Of a DNA stretch of 64,000 bases, positions 9,614 through 18,621 are shown in pieces. The position numbers were made by a program, and so were the translations under genes. Source of the DNA: Leptospira inadai serovar Lyme str. 10 (lineage in GTDB: Bacteria; Spirochaetota; Leptospiria; Leptospirales; Leptospiraceae); the NCBI RefSeq assembly GCF_000243675.2, contig NZ_AHMM02000016.1:128382-192381 (forward strand), in the 5' to 3' direction. The notes beneath the pieces are model-generated. The model worked only from the letters and a program-made list of their open reading frames with translations. It made no database searches and was not told the DNA's origin. Every line of letters begins with the position of its first letter. Position 1 is the first letter of the stretch.

Positions 9614-10354
9614 TTAAAAATAAAAAGTTGCAATGGATACGGTAAATGCGGCGAACCCGGTCCAACCGACCACTTCCATTGTATGCGCTGCCCCCGGACC
9701 TCCTTTCGGTATTTCTTGGCCAAGGAAAGGCAAAGCCAGCATCGCCGGAAGGTGGATCCAAATCATCGCCTTATGCGTGAAGATGGTGGTTAAGCCGGGC
9801 TCTCTTGCCAGCGTATTGCTAGGCGCTAAAAAAGCCAGTCCGGCAGTCAGTGCATATAAGGTAAAAGTGGTTCCGGCCAACGATTTATGCGTATTGCCTC
9901 CCGGATCTCCCGTCCAGGGAGAAGCATTTAGAATCAGATTGTAAGCCGCTAGATTTTGTTGGGGATTCGATAGAAGAACGAAATCCGCCAAGGGCTGGTA
10001 TTCCCTATGCAGGTGCGACAAGGCTTTTTCGCCAGCAAGGTTTGTAGCGAGCCAAAATCCCCAAGTAAGCAGTCCTAATCCTTGGTGCCAGTTTAAAAAA
10101 CTTCTACGAAGTTCTAAACGATCTCTTTCCTTTTTTCGATCGGCGATCGTGGTTTCCGTTTCACCCTGGGTTAATGGAACTTCGCTTCGAATATCAGGAG
10201 AATAGTATTGGTAATTCGGAACCAACGGGTTTCCTCCTGTTAGTCGGTAGGAATCGAAAAAGCCGGCATCCGTTCCGGTGGAAGAGAAGGATTGGCCTGC
10301 GATCGGAAAACCGAAGAACAATAGAGTTAGCAGAGTTAGATACTTCGCTTTCAT
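9614..10354 (-). CDS. Exported/membrane protein with conserved histidines, possibly cytochrome b561-like
   Basis: 246 residues with an N-terminal signal sequence (YLTLLTLLFFGFPIAG). A soluble stretch rich in charged residues follows, then about four hydrophobic segments in the second half. Histidines sit at or near helix ends: WHQGLG, SHLHREY, THKSLAG, THKAMIWIH and AAHTME. Four helices with His pairs are the layout of diheme b561-type membrane cytochromes. The gene lies 11 bases upstream of the YceI gene, and YceI is paired with a b561 homologue in E. coli. The haem assignment is inference: I do not recognise the family with certainty, and the protein could instead be an uncharacterised leptospiral membrane protein. 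The 235-base gap upstream (10355-10589) shows nothing notable. Confidence 0.6.
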   Translation of the reverse strand: MKAKYLTLLTLLFFGFPIAGQSFSSTGTDAGFFDSYRLTGGNPLVPNYQYYSPDIRSEVPLTQGETETTIADRKKERDRLELRRSFLNWHQGLGLLTWGFWLATNLAGEKALSHLHREYQPLADFVLLSNPQQNLAAYNLILNASPWTGDPGGNTHKSLAGTTFTLYALTAGLAFLAPSNTLAREPGLTTIFTHKAMIWIHLPAMLALPFLGQEIPKGGPGAAHTMEVVGWTGFAAFTVSIATFYF

Positions 10355-10589
10355 TCTAACCTAAGTGTTCGTCGTAACGATCTATAACGTCAAGGAAAGT
10401 AAAAAAGAAAGGTTAAGAACGAACGCATAAAATACGGGAATGTCTCGACTGAATTGATACAACTGCTTCGAAACTATAGAACCGGTAGACTGAAAGAGAA
10501 TCGGACTCAATTTCTCTTAACAAATTCCGTTATAGTTTCTGAGAAAAATCTATACTAATGCAAATCGGATTCCCGCCAAAATTCATTGC

Positions 10590-11360
10590 CTACCGAAACG
10601 AAAATAAGAATCTTTTTCGCTGCGGTTTTCCTTTCTTAGGACTCGAACCTCTTCCGTTCTTAGCAAGAAAGGAATGATAACTCGTCTTAAGCCAATGCGC
10701 AGCCTCTTCGTAACGATCATATTCCCGCTCTTTTCTCTTAAATTCCCATCCATGAATAATATTTCGGTTTTTATTTCGCTGGACCGGAAATAGGTGATGT
10801 AGAATTTCGTGATGAACTACGTGTTCCAAAACGAATTCGGGGATATCGGGATGATCGAGAGTCGGACTGATCCTTATTGTAAGAGTTTCCTTGTCGTATG
10901 TTCCGATCCGTCGTTCTCCTTTTCGAGGAGACCATTCGATCCGAACATCGCTTAGATTTTGGGCGGGAAAAAATTTCTTCGTAATATACGCAAAAACTCG
11001 GTTTAGATCGTAATGGTTTCCTTTTGCAGGATATGTTTTTACGGGAGCGGCCAGTCTGGGAATTTTGTTTAAGTGTTCTTGAACGACGGTTTTCCAGCCG
11101 GCTTCCACAGTCTGTCTTAACAAGCGGGAAATTAATAACTTTGCCAAACTTTCCGCCGTGACTAAATCGACGTTTTTAAACGAGTCGTGTAACTTACATG
11201 TCAAAATTCCGTTCTTAAATTGAAGTGAGCTAGTACCGTTTCTGTAAGGGTAAAATTTAAGTTCTATCCGTTTTAAGGGCGGATTCGGTCGCCTGGAGCT
11301 TTGTGAGATGATAGTCCAGGTCTCGAAAAGCAGCGATTCCCAATCTTCGGGAAGAATCAT
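10590..11360 (-). CDS. SprT-like zinc metalloprotease domain protein
   Basis: 256 residues. The zinc site is clear: HHEILHH (an HExxH core) followed about 16 residues later by IIHGWEFKRKE, whose His is the third ligand. This H-E-x-x-H plus HGxxFxxxE arrangement is the SprT/Spartan signature. The N-terminal third (FYPYRNGTSSLQF, then a helical LAKLLISRLL segment) resembles no motif I know. Spartan/Wss1-type proteases cut DNA-protein crosslinks in eukaryotes; bacterial SprT roles are poorly defined. The ATG at 11360 falls 1 base after the stop of the UvrD-like helicase gene (stop at 11362-11364), so the two are probably translationally coupled. That suggests, but does not show, a DNA-repair role. 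No signal peptide, hence cytoplasmic. Confidence 0.8.
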   Translation of the reverse strand: MILPEDWESLLFETWTIISQSSRRPNPPLKRIELKFYPYRNGTSSLQFKNGILTCKLHDSFKNVDLVTAESLAKLLISRLLRQTVEAGWKTVVQEHLNKIPRLAAPVKTYPAKGNHYDLNRVFAYITKKFFPAQNLSDVRIEWSPRKGERRIGTYDKETLTIRISPTLDHPDIPEFVLEHVVHHEILHHLFPVQRNKNRNIIHGWEFKRKEREYDRYEEAAHWLKTSYHSFLAKNGRGSSPKKGKPQRKRFLFSFR

Positions 11361-11361
11361 T

Positions 11362-13359
11362 CTAAGATCCGAAAAAATCTCGAATTCTTTTTCGGGCTTC
11401 CGTTTCCGTTTTAAGATCTTCGGAAGGAATTTCTGAGAGGGACTTCGTTGCCGCAGTATGAGCTTTAGGAAAGAAATTTCTTTCTAAAATTTTATCGGAT
11501 TCTTTCAATTCTTCGATAAAACGAGATAGACGATTGAAGTTATGACCGCCACGAGAAGAGGAAGTTTGGGGGTAGGTAAGCGTCAAAGATCTCCTCGCCC
11601 GAGTTATCCCTACGTAAAATAGTCTGCGCTCTTCCTCGATATTCTTTTCCCCTCTGCCCGACGGGAAGGATCCTTCGGTCACATTCAAAAGAATAACCGT
11701 ATCGAATTCCAAACCTTTGGAGGAATGGATGGTCGATAAAACAAGGACGTCTTCCTCCTCTTCCTCGGGAACGAGTTTATCTAGACTCCGATTCGGCCCT
11801 TCCAAACTCATTTCCACCAAAAACTCATGGAGAGTTTCATATCTTTTGGAAAGAGTGAGAAAGGAATTTAGATCTTCCATTCTACGCTTGGGATCGTCAT
11901 ATTTTCTTTCCAGAAGCGGTTTATAAAATTCTAAAAAATTCTCCAACGTCAATGTAAGACTGGAATCGGAACGGTCGAGTAGATCGCTTAATAGTTGTAA
12001 ATCGGCAGCGGCCGTACCTTTTTGCAATAGACGGACCGCTTGCAAGTCACCACCGGATCTAGTCAGTTCGTTGAGAATAAGTTTCGCTTTTGCCGCGCCG
12101 ATTCCGGGAAGAAGCAATAATATCCGAAGCCAGGAAACGGAATCCAATCGATTTTCCCGAATTCTGAGAAGAGAAAGAAAGTCCTTCGCATGCGCGCTCT
12201 CTACAAATTTCTTTCCGCCGAATTTCTGATAGGGTATATTTCTGGCGTTTAAAACCAACTCCAGCTGATTGGAATTCCAGCCGGATCGAAATAATACCGC
12301 CATATTGCCGAGTGCGATTCCTTCCTCTCTTCTTTCCAAAATCCTGTCCGCAACTCCTTCGGCCTCGTCCAACTCGTCCGGAAATCCGAGCAACCTAGGT
12401 TTATGAAAATCCTCGTTTTTGGTGTACAGATATTTCTCGTATTTTTCGGAGAAATTCAATAGTACTCCGTTCGCTAGATTTAGAATCGAAGGTGTGCTCC
12501 GGTAATTTCTTTCCAGAAAAATCGTTTTTGCGTTCGGAAAAATCTTGGGAAAATCGAAGATTCCTTTAACATTCGCTCCTCTAAAGGAGTAAATGCTCTG
12601 AGCGTCATCACCGACCACAAAAATATTTTCGTGCTCCGAAGCCAGTAGACAGGCGATATGGGCCTGCAACTTATTCGTGTCCTGAAATTCGTCCACCATT
12701 ACATATTTGTATTGTTCGGACAGCTTCTTCCTGATTCCATCGTGGTCCGTCAGCAATTCGCGGGAAAATAACAGTAAATCGTCATAGTCCAATAACGAGC
12801 GCTCTCGTTTGTAAGATTTGTAATCGGAAAAAATTTTACGAATAGAAGTTTCCTGATCCAGGAATTTGGGACTTTCCGTCTTTAGAAGCTCGGAAAGATC
12901 TTTCCCGGTATTGACGGAAGTCGAGTAAAGGGATAATAACGTTTCGTTGGAAGGGAATCGAAGCTTTTGGGCTGCATAATTTCCTTCCGTCCGAATCAGT
13001 TGAAAGACATCTATGGAATCGGACTCGTCGAGTACGGAAAATTGGGAAGAGATACCTAAAGCGGGAGCGTATTTTCTGAGAATATGGCCCGCGAATGAAT
13101 GAAATGTTCCGCCATTAACTTTGGAGCAACGCTTGTCTAAAACGGAAACGGCCCGAGTCAACATTTCACGGGCAGCTTTTTTGGTAAAAGTAAGAAGTAG
13201 AATATTTTCGGCGGAAACGCCGTTGGACACTAATTTGGCTAAGCGATGAACCAGGGTATTGGTTTTTCCGGTACCTGCCCCGGCTATCAGAAGCACGGGG
13301 CCTTCCGTGGTCTCTACCGCTTCCTTTTGCTTTTCGTTTAGATTCTCGAGAACGGTCAT
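11362..13359 (-). CDS. UvrD/PcrA/Rep-type superfamily 1 DNA helicase
   Basis: About 665 residues. SF1A helicase motifs are complete: Q-motif LNEKQKEAV, Walker A GAGTGKT, Ia TFTKKAAREM, II VDEFQDTN, III GDDAQSIYSFRGA, IV LERNYRS, V STIHSSKGLEFD and VI RRLFYVGITRARR. It translocates 3'-5' on single-stranded DNA in repair or replication restart. I place the start at the ATG at 13359, shortly before the Q-motif and 7 bases after the slyD stop. An in-frame ATG at 13395 would overlap the histidine-rich tail of slyD. Neither has a good ribosome-binding site, so coupling to slyD translation is plausible. The protein is shorter than E. coli UvrD (about 720) and lacks its long C-terminal extension. The downstream SprT-like gene is coupled. 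Confidence 0.93.
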   Translation of the reverse strand: MTVLENLNEKQKEAVETTEGPVLLIAGAGTGKTNTLVHRLAKLVSNGVSAENILLLTFTKKAAREMLTRAVSVLDKRCSKVNGGTFHSFAGHILRKYAPALGISSQFSVLDESDSIDVFQLIRTEGNYAAQKLRFPSNETLLSLYSTSVNTGKDLSELLKTESPKFLDQETSIRKIFSDYKSYKRERSLLDYDDLLLFSRELLTDHDGIRKKLSEQYKYVMVDEFQDTNKLQAHIACLLASEHENIFVVGDDAQSIYSFRGANVKGIFDFPKIFPNAKTIFLERNYRSTPSILNLANGVLLNFSEKYEKYLYTKNEDFHKPRLLGFPDELDEAEGVADRILERREEGIALGNMAVLFRSGWNSNQLELVLNARNIPYQKFGGKKFVESAHAKDFLSLLRIRENRLDSVSWLRILLLLPGIGAAKAKLILNELTRSGGDLQAVRLLQKGTAAADLQLLSDLLDRSDSSLTLTLENFLEFYKPLLERKYDDPKRRMEDLNSFLTLSKRYETLHEFLVEMSLEGPNRSLDKLVPEEEEEDVLVLSTIHSSKGLEFDTVILLNVTEGSFPSGRGEKNIEEERRLFYVGITRARRSLTLTYPQTSSSRGGHNFNRLSRFIEELKESDKILERNFFPKAHTAATKSLSEIPSEDLKTETEARKRIRDFFGS

Positions 13360-13366
13360 CGACGAA

Positions 13367-13852
13367 TCAATGGTGGTGGTGTCCCCCCTCGCCATGAACG
13401 TGCCCGTGAGTGATCTCCTCGTCAGTCGCTTCCCGGGTATTTACGATCTGAACATCGAAAACTAGATCGACTCCCGCTAAAGGATGGTTTCCATCGACTA
13501 TGATACTTTCGCCTTTAATTTCCGTAATGGTATACACCGTATCGGGCTCGTCGGTTTGAAACATCATTCCGACCGTGAGTTCTTCGTCCTGGGGAAATTG
13601 ACTTTTCGGAACATCGAAAACTAATTCCGGGTTCTTTTTGCCGTAACCTCGATCCGCGTCGACCGATATGACCTTCTTATCGCCTGTTTTTAGTTGTTTG
13701 ATCTCTTCCTCTAAGCCCGCTATAATTTGCCCGACACCTTCTAGATAAGAGAGTGGGTGACTTCCTTCCGAAGAATCAATTAGGTTTCCCTGATTATCCT
13801 TTAAAGTATAGTGAAAAGTAACGACTCTAGGATTCATGAGATCAGGCTCCAT
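13367..13852 (-). CDS. slyD: SlyD-type FKBP peptidyl-prolyl cis-trans isomerase
   Basis: 161 residues. The FKBP core (VTFHYTLKDNQGNLIDSS, then PLSYLEGVGQIIAGLEEEI) is followed by the SlyD insert-in-flap domain, the DGNHPLAG signature, and the characteristic tail REATDEEITHGHVHGEGGHHHH, which ends in four consecutive His residues. SlyD catalyses prolyl isomerisation, acts as a chaperone and binds nickel through its His-rich tail. The tail here is short compared with E. coli SlyD. The ATG at 13852 starts MEPDLM; an in-frame ATG 15 bases further in (13837) is an alternative. The gene is followed at once by the helicase gene. Confidence 0.92.
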   Translation of the reverse strand: MEPDLMNPRVVTFHYTLKDNQGNLIDSSEGSHPLSYLEGVGQIIAGLEEEIKQLKTGDKKVISVDADRGYGKKNPELVFDVPKSQFPQDEELTVGMMFQTDEPDTVYTITEIKGESIIVDGNHPLAGVDLVFDVQIVNTREATDEEITHGHVHGEGGHHHH

Positions 13853-13898
13853 TTTCGGGTTATTCCCCAGGATCGGGATAGGAAGGAAAGGTTCCGGT

Positions 13899-13931
13899 AC
13901 CGTCTAATGGGGTAGTTTATTCCTAGACGGT
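13899..13931. other. Inverted repeat between slyD and the upstream small gene
   Basis: An 8-bp perfect stem (ACCGTCTA at 13899-13906, TAGACGGT at 13924-13931) with a 17-base loop. It lies downstream of the 13961-14374 gene and upstream of slyD on the minus strand. No T-tract follows in either direction, so it is not a classic intrinsic terminator. It may be an mRNA stem-loop or an operator. Confidence 0.4.
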
Positions 13932-13960
13932 TGATGGACAATCAGATTTTTCGTCCGTTA

Positions 13961-14374
13961 TCAAAAGTCGTACGAAATTTCCACTCCAAAGTTTTCAAAA
14001 TCCTTGATGAATTGTTCGACTCGATTGGCCAAAAAGAACCAGGAATCGCGGTGAATGATGTCGTTTAGAAAACTCAGGAAACGATTTGTACAACGAGCGG
14101 AGAAAACCGGGTCTCCCGTGTAGTTCAATAGAATCGTGTAGGAAAGATAGCGCAGAACTCTGTCTTGAGCCGGAAGTTCCTGTAACCCCGAAATATTCGG
14201 TTCTTGCAATATTAGTCGAACCTTGGAATTACCCTCCGTTACATAGAGGTTATAATCTATCGAGTTAGGAACTCTTTCGGCTGAATAAACCTTCATTTTA
14301 CCGGACCCATTAATTTCTATTCTAGACGGAAGCCTAAAATCGAGTATTTGTATGGAACAAAAACCGGTTTCCAT
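13961..14374 (-). CDS. Conserved-looking hypothetical protein
   Basis: Up to 137 residues, with no signal peptide and no membrane segment. The sequence mixes predicted beta strands (SIDYNLYVTEGNSKVRLIL) and helices (DRVLRYLSYTILLNY, FLSFLNDIIHRDSW, RVEQFIKDFENFG). That would fit a small regulatory or binding domain, but I recognise no family. The ATG at 14374 has no visible ribosome-binding site. An internal ATG at 14296 (KVYSAERVPNS) is an equally possible start and would give 111 residues. Codon use resembles the neighbours. It sits alone ahead of slyD with a 108-base gap holding an inverted repeat. Confidence 0.6.
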   Translation of the reverse strand: METGFCSIQILDFRLPSRIEINGSGKMKVYSAERVPNSIDYNLYVTEGNSKVRLILQEPNISGLQELPAQDRVLRYLSYTILLNYTGDPVFSARCTNRFLSFLNDIIHRDSWFFLANRVEQFIKDFENFGVEISYDF

Positions 14375-14834
14375 TTAGCAATAACCGCAGAAAAAGTCAA
14401 CGGTAAAGACTGAAGATTGCCATCCAGAGGCCATAAAATGTTAAAAGAAAGTGAATCTAGAGGGAGACGACTTGGAAATTCATTGTTAGTTCCTTTCTTC
14501 TTTTGTCGTCTAAGATTCGACCTTCCGGATTTTCAAAACAAATTCAATAGACACTAGCGAATCTTTTTGGGTTGCGATTTGAAAATACAGGGAGCTTATT
14601 GAAGGAAGGAATTTTATAACCTGTTCTTCTTATACAGAGATCGCGGCGTAAAGGAATTCGGTTTTTATTCAGGAAAATAGCGAGCTGCACCGCTCTCAAT
14701 TTAAGTAAAATCGAATGGATGGGTACGGAAAAAAAAGACCATTCGATTCGATTTAGGAAACACGAAACCATTTCCAAATAAATGCAACACGATCCGCATT
14801 GCATCGCTCGTTAGAAATGGTTTCGATCCATCGT
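14375..14834. other. Non-coding gap, nothing recognised
   Basis: 460 bases between two minus-strand genes. The open frame at 14544-14804 has an unnatural composition, with clustered Cys and basic residues and no start signal, and I reject it. I see no RNA gene, repeat or terminator with a T-tract. Confidence 0.5.
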
Positions 14835-16859
14835 TTAGTTTTGCTCTACGCCGATCCGAGTCGCTGCCAGATAGCCTTCGAGCATTGCGCGTTTTGCGTC
14901 GATTCCGGAGGCGTCTTTTGCTCCGCCGATTAGGTAACTAGGAATGGACGGCCTGTCTTTGCGGAACGATTCGTAAAGGGAGGCATCACTGACCTGACCC
15001 GCACAGAGAATGATCGTATCGCATTCCAACGTCTTCTCGCCTTCCTTCTTGCTTTCGATCACCAAGCCTTTTTCATTCACCTCTTTATAGGTGAGGGATG
15101 AAAGAAATTCCACTCCTTTGGATTGAAGCTCCTGTAATAAGGCCCAAGAAGTAGTTTGTCCGAGCCCGGCTCCGACTTTTCCGTTTCGTCTTAGGATGGA
15201 TACTTTGCGGTCGGATTTTTCCGGCAGAATATGGGCTTGCGTATATGATCCTACATTATAGCGATGAAAATAAGAAAGGATATCCGGATCTTTTTCCTCG
15301 GTCAATCTATGAGCGACGTCGACACCGATTCCTCCTCCTCCGATGATCGCCACGGATTTTCCCGGTTTAAAGGTTCCGTTTAGGAATTCCACATAACTGG
15401 CATGCGGTTTCTTTTCTAAACCGGGGAGTTTCAGATCCCGAGGCAAAACACCCGTCGCAAAGATAACCGCATCCGGTTTAAGAGACTCTAGGAGAGATAG
15501 GTCGGCTCGAGTATTCAGTCGAATATCCACTCCGAGCTTCGGTAGTTCGTTTTTAAAATAGCGAACAGTTTCAAAGAATTCGAATTTTCCCGGAATCGAA
15601 GCCGCGAGGTTTAGTTGTCCTCCCAGCTTATCAGAGGCTTCCAGTAAAATGACTTCGTGACCCCTTAGTGCGGCCACTCTAGCCGATTCCATTCCTCCCG
15701 GACCGGAACCGATAACGACGACTTTCTGTTTTTTAGCCTGCGGTAATTTTTTCCATTCCATCTCTCGGTTGGCGGATGGATTTACTAAACAAGACACCAT
15801 TTCTTCCTTAAATGTGTGGTCTAAGCAAGCTTGGTTACACGCGACACAGGTATTTACTCTCTCGGTTTCATTCGCCTTGATTTTATTTACGATATCCGCA
15901 TCCGCAAGAAAGGGACGTGCCATGCTCACGATATCGGCTTCGTTTGCCGAGAGAACCTGGACGATGGTCTCAGGCATATTGATTCTATTGGAGGCGATGA
16001 TCGGAATTCCCGGAACGGATGCTTTTACTTTTCCCGCAATCTTAGCCCAAGCTCCTCTCGGAACTAATTGAGAAATCGTAGGAATTCTGGATTCGTGCCA
16101 ACCGATTCCGATATTCAAAGCGTCCGCACCTGCCGCTTTGAGTTCGTTTCCTAAGGCGACGACTTCTTCAAACGTAGGATTTCCTGGAATGAGATCGATG
16201 CCGGACATACGAACGATGACCGGATACCCGGTTCCGACCTGCTTTCGAACTTCCTTCATTACTTCTATGGCAAATCTTCTTCTGTTTTCGGGAGACCCGC
16301 CGAACTCGTCGGTTCTCTTGTTCGTTACCTCCGAAAAGAACTGGTTTACTAGATATCCCTCCGACGCCATGATTTCCACTGCTCGGAATCCCACTTGTTT
16401 TGCCCGAAGAGCGGAAGAGCCAAAATCTCGAATCGTTCTCCAAGCATCTTCGGTCGACAATTCCTTGGGGATAAATCGATTAATCGGTGCTCTTAAGGGA
16501 GAAGGCGCTACAAGCTCTCTATGATAGGAATATCTACCGGCATGAAAGAGTTGGGCGCAAAAAATTCCCTGCGGTTTAAGCGCCAAGGCGACCCGTTCTA
16601 GTTCTTTGCAATCTTCCTCTTTTTGAAAATCGAAAAAGATATTCGAACCTTTTGCTTCCGCATTTACCGCGATTCCACCCGTAGTGATTAATCCGACCCC
16701 GCCTTCGAAACGTTTGCCGTAAAAAGCGGTCATTCGGTCCGCGGTTTGAGGTAGGCCTTCCAATCCTAAGTGCATTGAGCCCATTATGATTCGATTCGGA
16801 ATCGTTTCCGATCCCAATGATATCGGACGAAAAATGGAGGAGGTGTCTAAAGAAGACAT
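14835..16859 (-). CDS. fadH: 2,4-dienoyl-CoA reductase (NADPH), FadH-like Old Yellow Enzyme/FAD fusion
   Basis: 674 residues. The start is the ATG at 16859, preceded by AAGGAG at 9 bases; an in-frame ATG at 16880 lacks such a site. The N-terminal TIM-barrel (FRPISLGSETIPNRIIMGSM) binds FMN. The CVACNQACLDHTF...SCLVNP segment supplies the four cysteines of the [4Fe-4S] cluster. Two Rossmann motifs follow: VVVIGSGPGGMESAR for FAD and VAIIGGGGIGVDVA for NADPH. The order and length match E. coli FadH (about 672). It reduces 2,4-dienoyl-CoA intermediates so that unsaturated fatty acids can enter beta-oxidation, which fits an organism living on long-chain fatty acids. A related NADH:flavin oxidoreductase of other substrate range cannot be excluded. 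It stands 147 bases after leuA on the same strand. Confidence 0.88.
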   Translation of the reverse strand: MSSLDTSSIFRPISLGSETIPNRIIMGSMHLGLEGLPQTADRMTAFYGKRFEGGVGLITTGGIAVNAEAKGSNIFFDFQKEEDCKELERVALALKPQGIFCAQLFHAGRYSYHRELVAPSPLRAPINRFIPKELSTEDAWRTIRDFGSSALRAKQVGFRAVEIMASEGYLVNQFFSEVTNKRTDEFGGSPENRRRFAIEVMKEVRKQVGTGYPVIVRMSGIDLIPGNPTFEEVVALGNELKAAGADALNIGIGWHESRIPTISQLVPRGAWAKIAGKVKASVPGIPIIASNRINMPETIVQVLSANEADIVSMARPFLADADIVNKIKANETERVNTCVACNQACLDHTFKEEMVSCLVNPSANREMEWKKLPQAKKQKVVVIGSGPGGMESARVAALRGHEVILLEASDKLGGQLNLAASIPGKFEFFETVRYFKNELPKLGVDIRLNTRADLSLLESLKPDAVIFATGVLPRDLKLPGLEKKPHASYVEFLNGTFKPGKSVAIIGGGGIGVDVAHRLTEEKDPDILSYFHRYNVGSYTQAHILPEKSDRKVSILRRNGKVGAGLGQTTSWALLQELQSKGVEFLSSLTYKEVNEKGLVIESKKEGEKTLECDTIILCAGQVSDASLYESFRKDRPSIPSYLIGGAKDASGIDAKRAMLEGYLAATRIGVEQN

Positions 16860-17006
16860 AGGGGAGTTCTCCTTACTCATTCAAAAACAGAACGAGTGTT
16901 CTACTTATGGAATATTTAATTGTGCAGAAATTCCGCAACGGTTTTTCTTTCTCGAAAAAACTCACCGAACGTCATTCGTTAGGAATTGCTGCGATTTGAA
17001 GGAATC

Positions 17007-18524
17007 TTAGCTTATTGAAAATCGATTTAAAGCGGAAATATAGGCTTGAGAGCAGGCTTCGATGATATCCGTCGAACTTCCTTTACCGACTACGCGCTCC
17101 CCATGCCTTTCTAAAGTTACCGATGCTTCCGCCAATGCGTCCTGTCCTTCGGTTACCGGAGAGATCACTAAACGGGAGAGCTGCGCGTCGGATACCGTTG
17201 CTTTCTGAATGGCCTTAAATATACAATCCACAGGACCGTCGCCGGTCGCAGATTCCTCCTTGCTATTCCCTCGAATGGAAAGACGTATACTTGCAGTAGG
17301 CGTGCTTTTGGTTCCGGTCGTTACATGAAAACTTTCTAATACGTATCTGTCCTCGGACGATTTTCTGGATTCATCCGCGAAGAGCGCGCGAATATCTTCG
17401 TCGAAAACTTCCTTCTTACGATCGGCGATTTCCAAGAACCGAAGATAAGCCGCTTCCAATTCGTCGGCCTGGGGATCAAAACCTAAACGAATAATTCTAT
17501 CTTTAAAGCCGGCCCGACCGCTATGCCGACCTAGAACCATCCTGTTTGAATGGATTCCTACCGATTCGGGAGTCATGATTTCGTAGGTCTCGCGATTTTT
17601 TAAAACCCCGTCTTGGTGAATTCCGGATTCGTGCGCAAACGCATTCGCGCCGACAACCGCTTTATTCGGTTGTACGACCATACCGGTTATGGTCTTTACC
17701 AAGTAGGAAGCTTTTGCAATTTCTTCGGTATGAATCCGAGTCTGGACTCCGAATGTATCCTTACGGGTGCGAAGGGACATGATCACTTCTTCCATAGCGG
17801 TGTTTCCGGCCCGTTCCCCGATTCCGTTTACGGTGCATTCTACCTGCCGGGCCCCGTTTCGAATTGCAGAAAGACTATTTGCAGTCGCCAATCCTAAATC
17901 GTTATGACAATGGGCGGAAAAAATTGCCTTTTCCGATCCCCTTACTTTCTGAATCAGAAATTGGAATAGTTCTCCGTATTCATATGGAGTCGTATAGCCG
18001 ACCGTATCGGGAATATTAATCGTGGTCGCACCGGCCTCGATCACCGCTTCACAGAGTTCCCGTAAGAATTCATGTTCGGAGCGGGTGGCATCCTCGGGGG
18101 AAAACTCGATATCCTCCACAAAATCTTTGCAAATTCTTACCGCTTCGACGGCCATCTTTAAAACTTCGGAAGGATCTTTTCCGAGTTTGAATTTCATGTG
18201 AATGGGAGAGGATGCTATGAATGTATGGATCCGTTGTTTTTTAGCGGGTCGAATCGCTTTTGCCGCAGCTTCAATGTCTCCGCGCATGGCGCGGGCTAGT
18301 GCCGCGATGACCGGACCTTCTACTTCCCTGGAGATTCTTTCCACTGCTTGGAACTGGACTGGAGAAGAGACAGGAAAGCCGGCTTCGATCACATCTATAT
18401 TCATATGAGCTAAATGAAGTGCGATTTCGATCTTCTCGTTTTCGCTCATTGCAGCCCCGGGACATTGCTCCCCGTCTCTTAAAGTTGTATCAAAGATGCG
18501 TACGTAATCCAGATTAGGGTTCAT
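17007..18524 (-). CDS. leuA: 2-isopropylmalate synthase
   Basis: 505 residues. The start is taken at the ATG at 18524; the frame can extend to a TTG at 18548, and AGGA lies 12 bases before the ATG. The HMGL-like barrel opens with IFDTTLRDGEQCPGAAM, and the metal-binding HCHNDLGLATANS and NGIGERAGN motifs follow. The region after about residue 380 has the regulatory LeuA-dimer pattern (TASIRLSIRG, GDGPVDCIFKAI, GKGSSTDIIEACSQAY). It condenses acetyl-CoA with 2-oxoisovalerate, the first committed step of leucine synthesis. Leptospira also has the related citramalate synthase CimA; the GEQCPGAAM motif and full regulatory domain favour LeuA, but the paralogues can be confused. No leader peptide or T-box is visible upstream. 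Confidence 0.87.
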   Translation of the reverse strand: MNPNLDYVRIFDTTLRDGEQCPGAAMSENEKIEIALHLAHMNIDVIEAGFPVSSPVQFQAVERISREVEGPVIAALARAMRGDIEAAAKAIRPAKKQRIHTFIASSPIHMKFKLGKDPSEVLKMAVEAVRICKDFVEDIEFSPEDATRSEHEFLRELCEAVIEAGATTINIPDTVGYTTPYEYGELFQFLIQKVRGSEKAIFSAHCHNDLGLATANSLSAIRNGARQVECTVNGIGERAGNTAMEEVIMSLRTRKDTFGVQTRIHTEEIAKASYLVKTITGMVVQPNKAVVGANAFAHESGIHQDGVLKNRETYEIMTPESVGIHSNRMVLGRHSGRAGFKDRIIRLGFDPQADELEAAYLRFLEIADRKKEVFDEDIRALFADESRKSSEDRYVLESFHVTTGTKSTPTASIRLSIRGNSKEESATGDGPVDCIFKAIQKATVSDAQLSRLVISPVTEGQDALAEASVTLERHGERVVGKGSSTDIIEACSQAYISALNRFSIS

Positions 18525-18621
18525 GCCATTCTCGTTTCCTGGTTCCAAAATTCTCTTCCAAAGCCATCCGTAAACCTATTTACTCGACTGCGGATTGCCT
18601 TAAATCCCCGTAAATTAGACA

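Noticed and set aside
1..10354. Alpha-2-macroglobulin/PBP1C pair as a novel system
   Set aside because: This pairing is already well described in many bacteria; only the retained thioester is worth noting.
10355..10589. Possible small RNA in the gap upstream of the multi-histidine protein
   Set aside because: No promoter, hairpin or T-tract could be identified.
14544..14804. Minus-strand open frame of 86 codons
   Set aside because: No ribosome-binding site, unnatural Cys/basic clustering, no similarity to any family; treated as chance.
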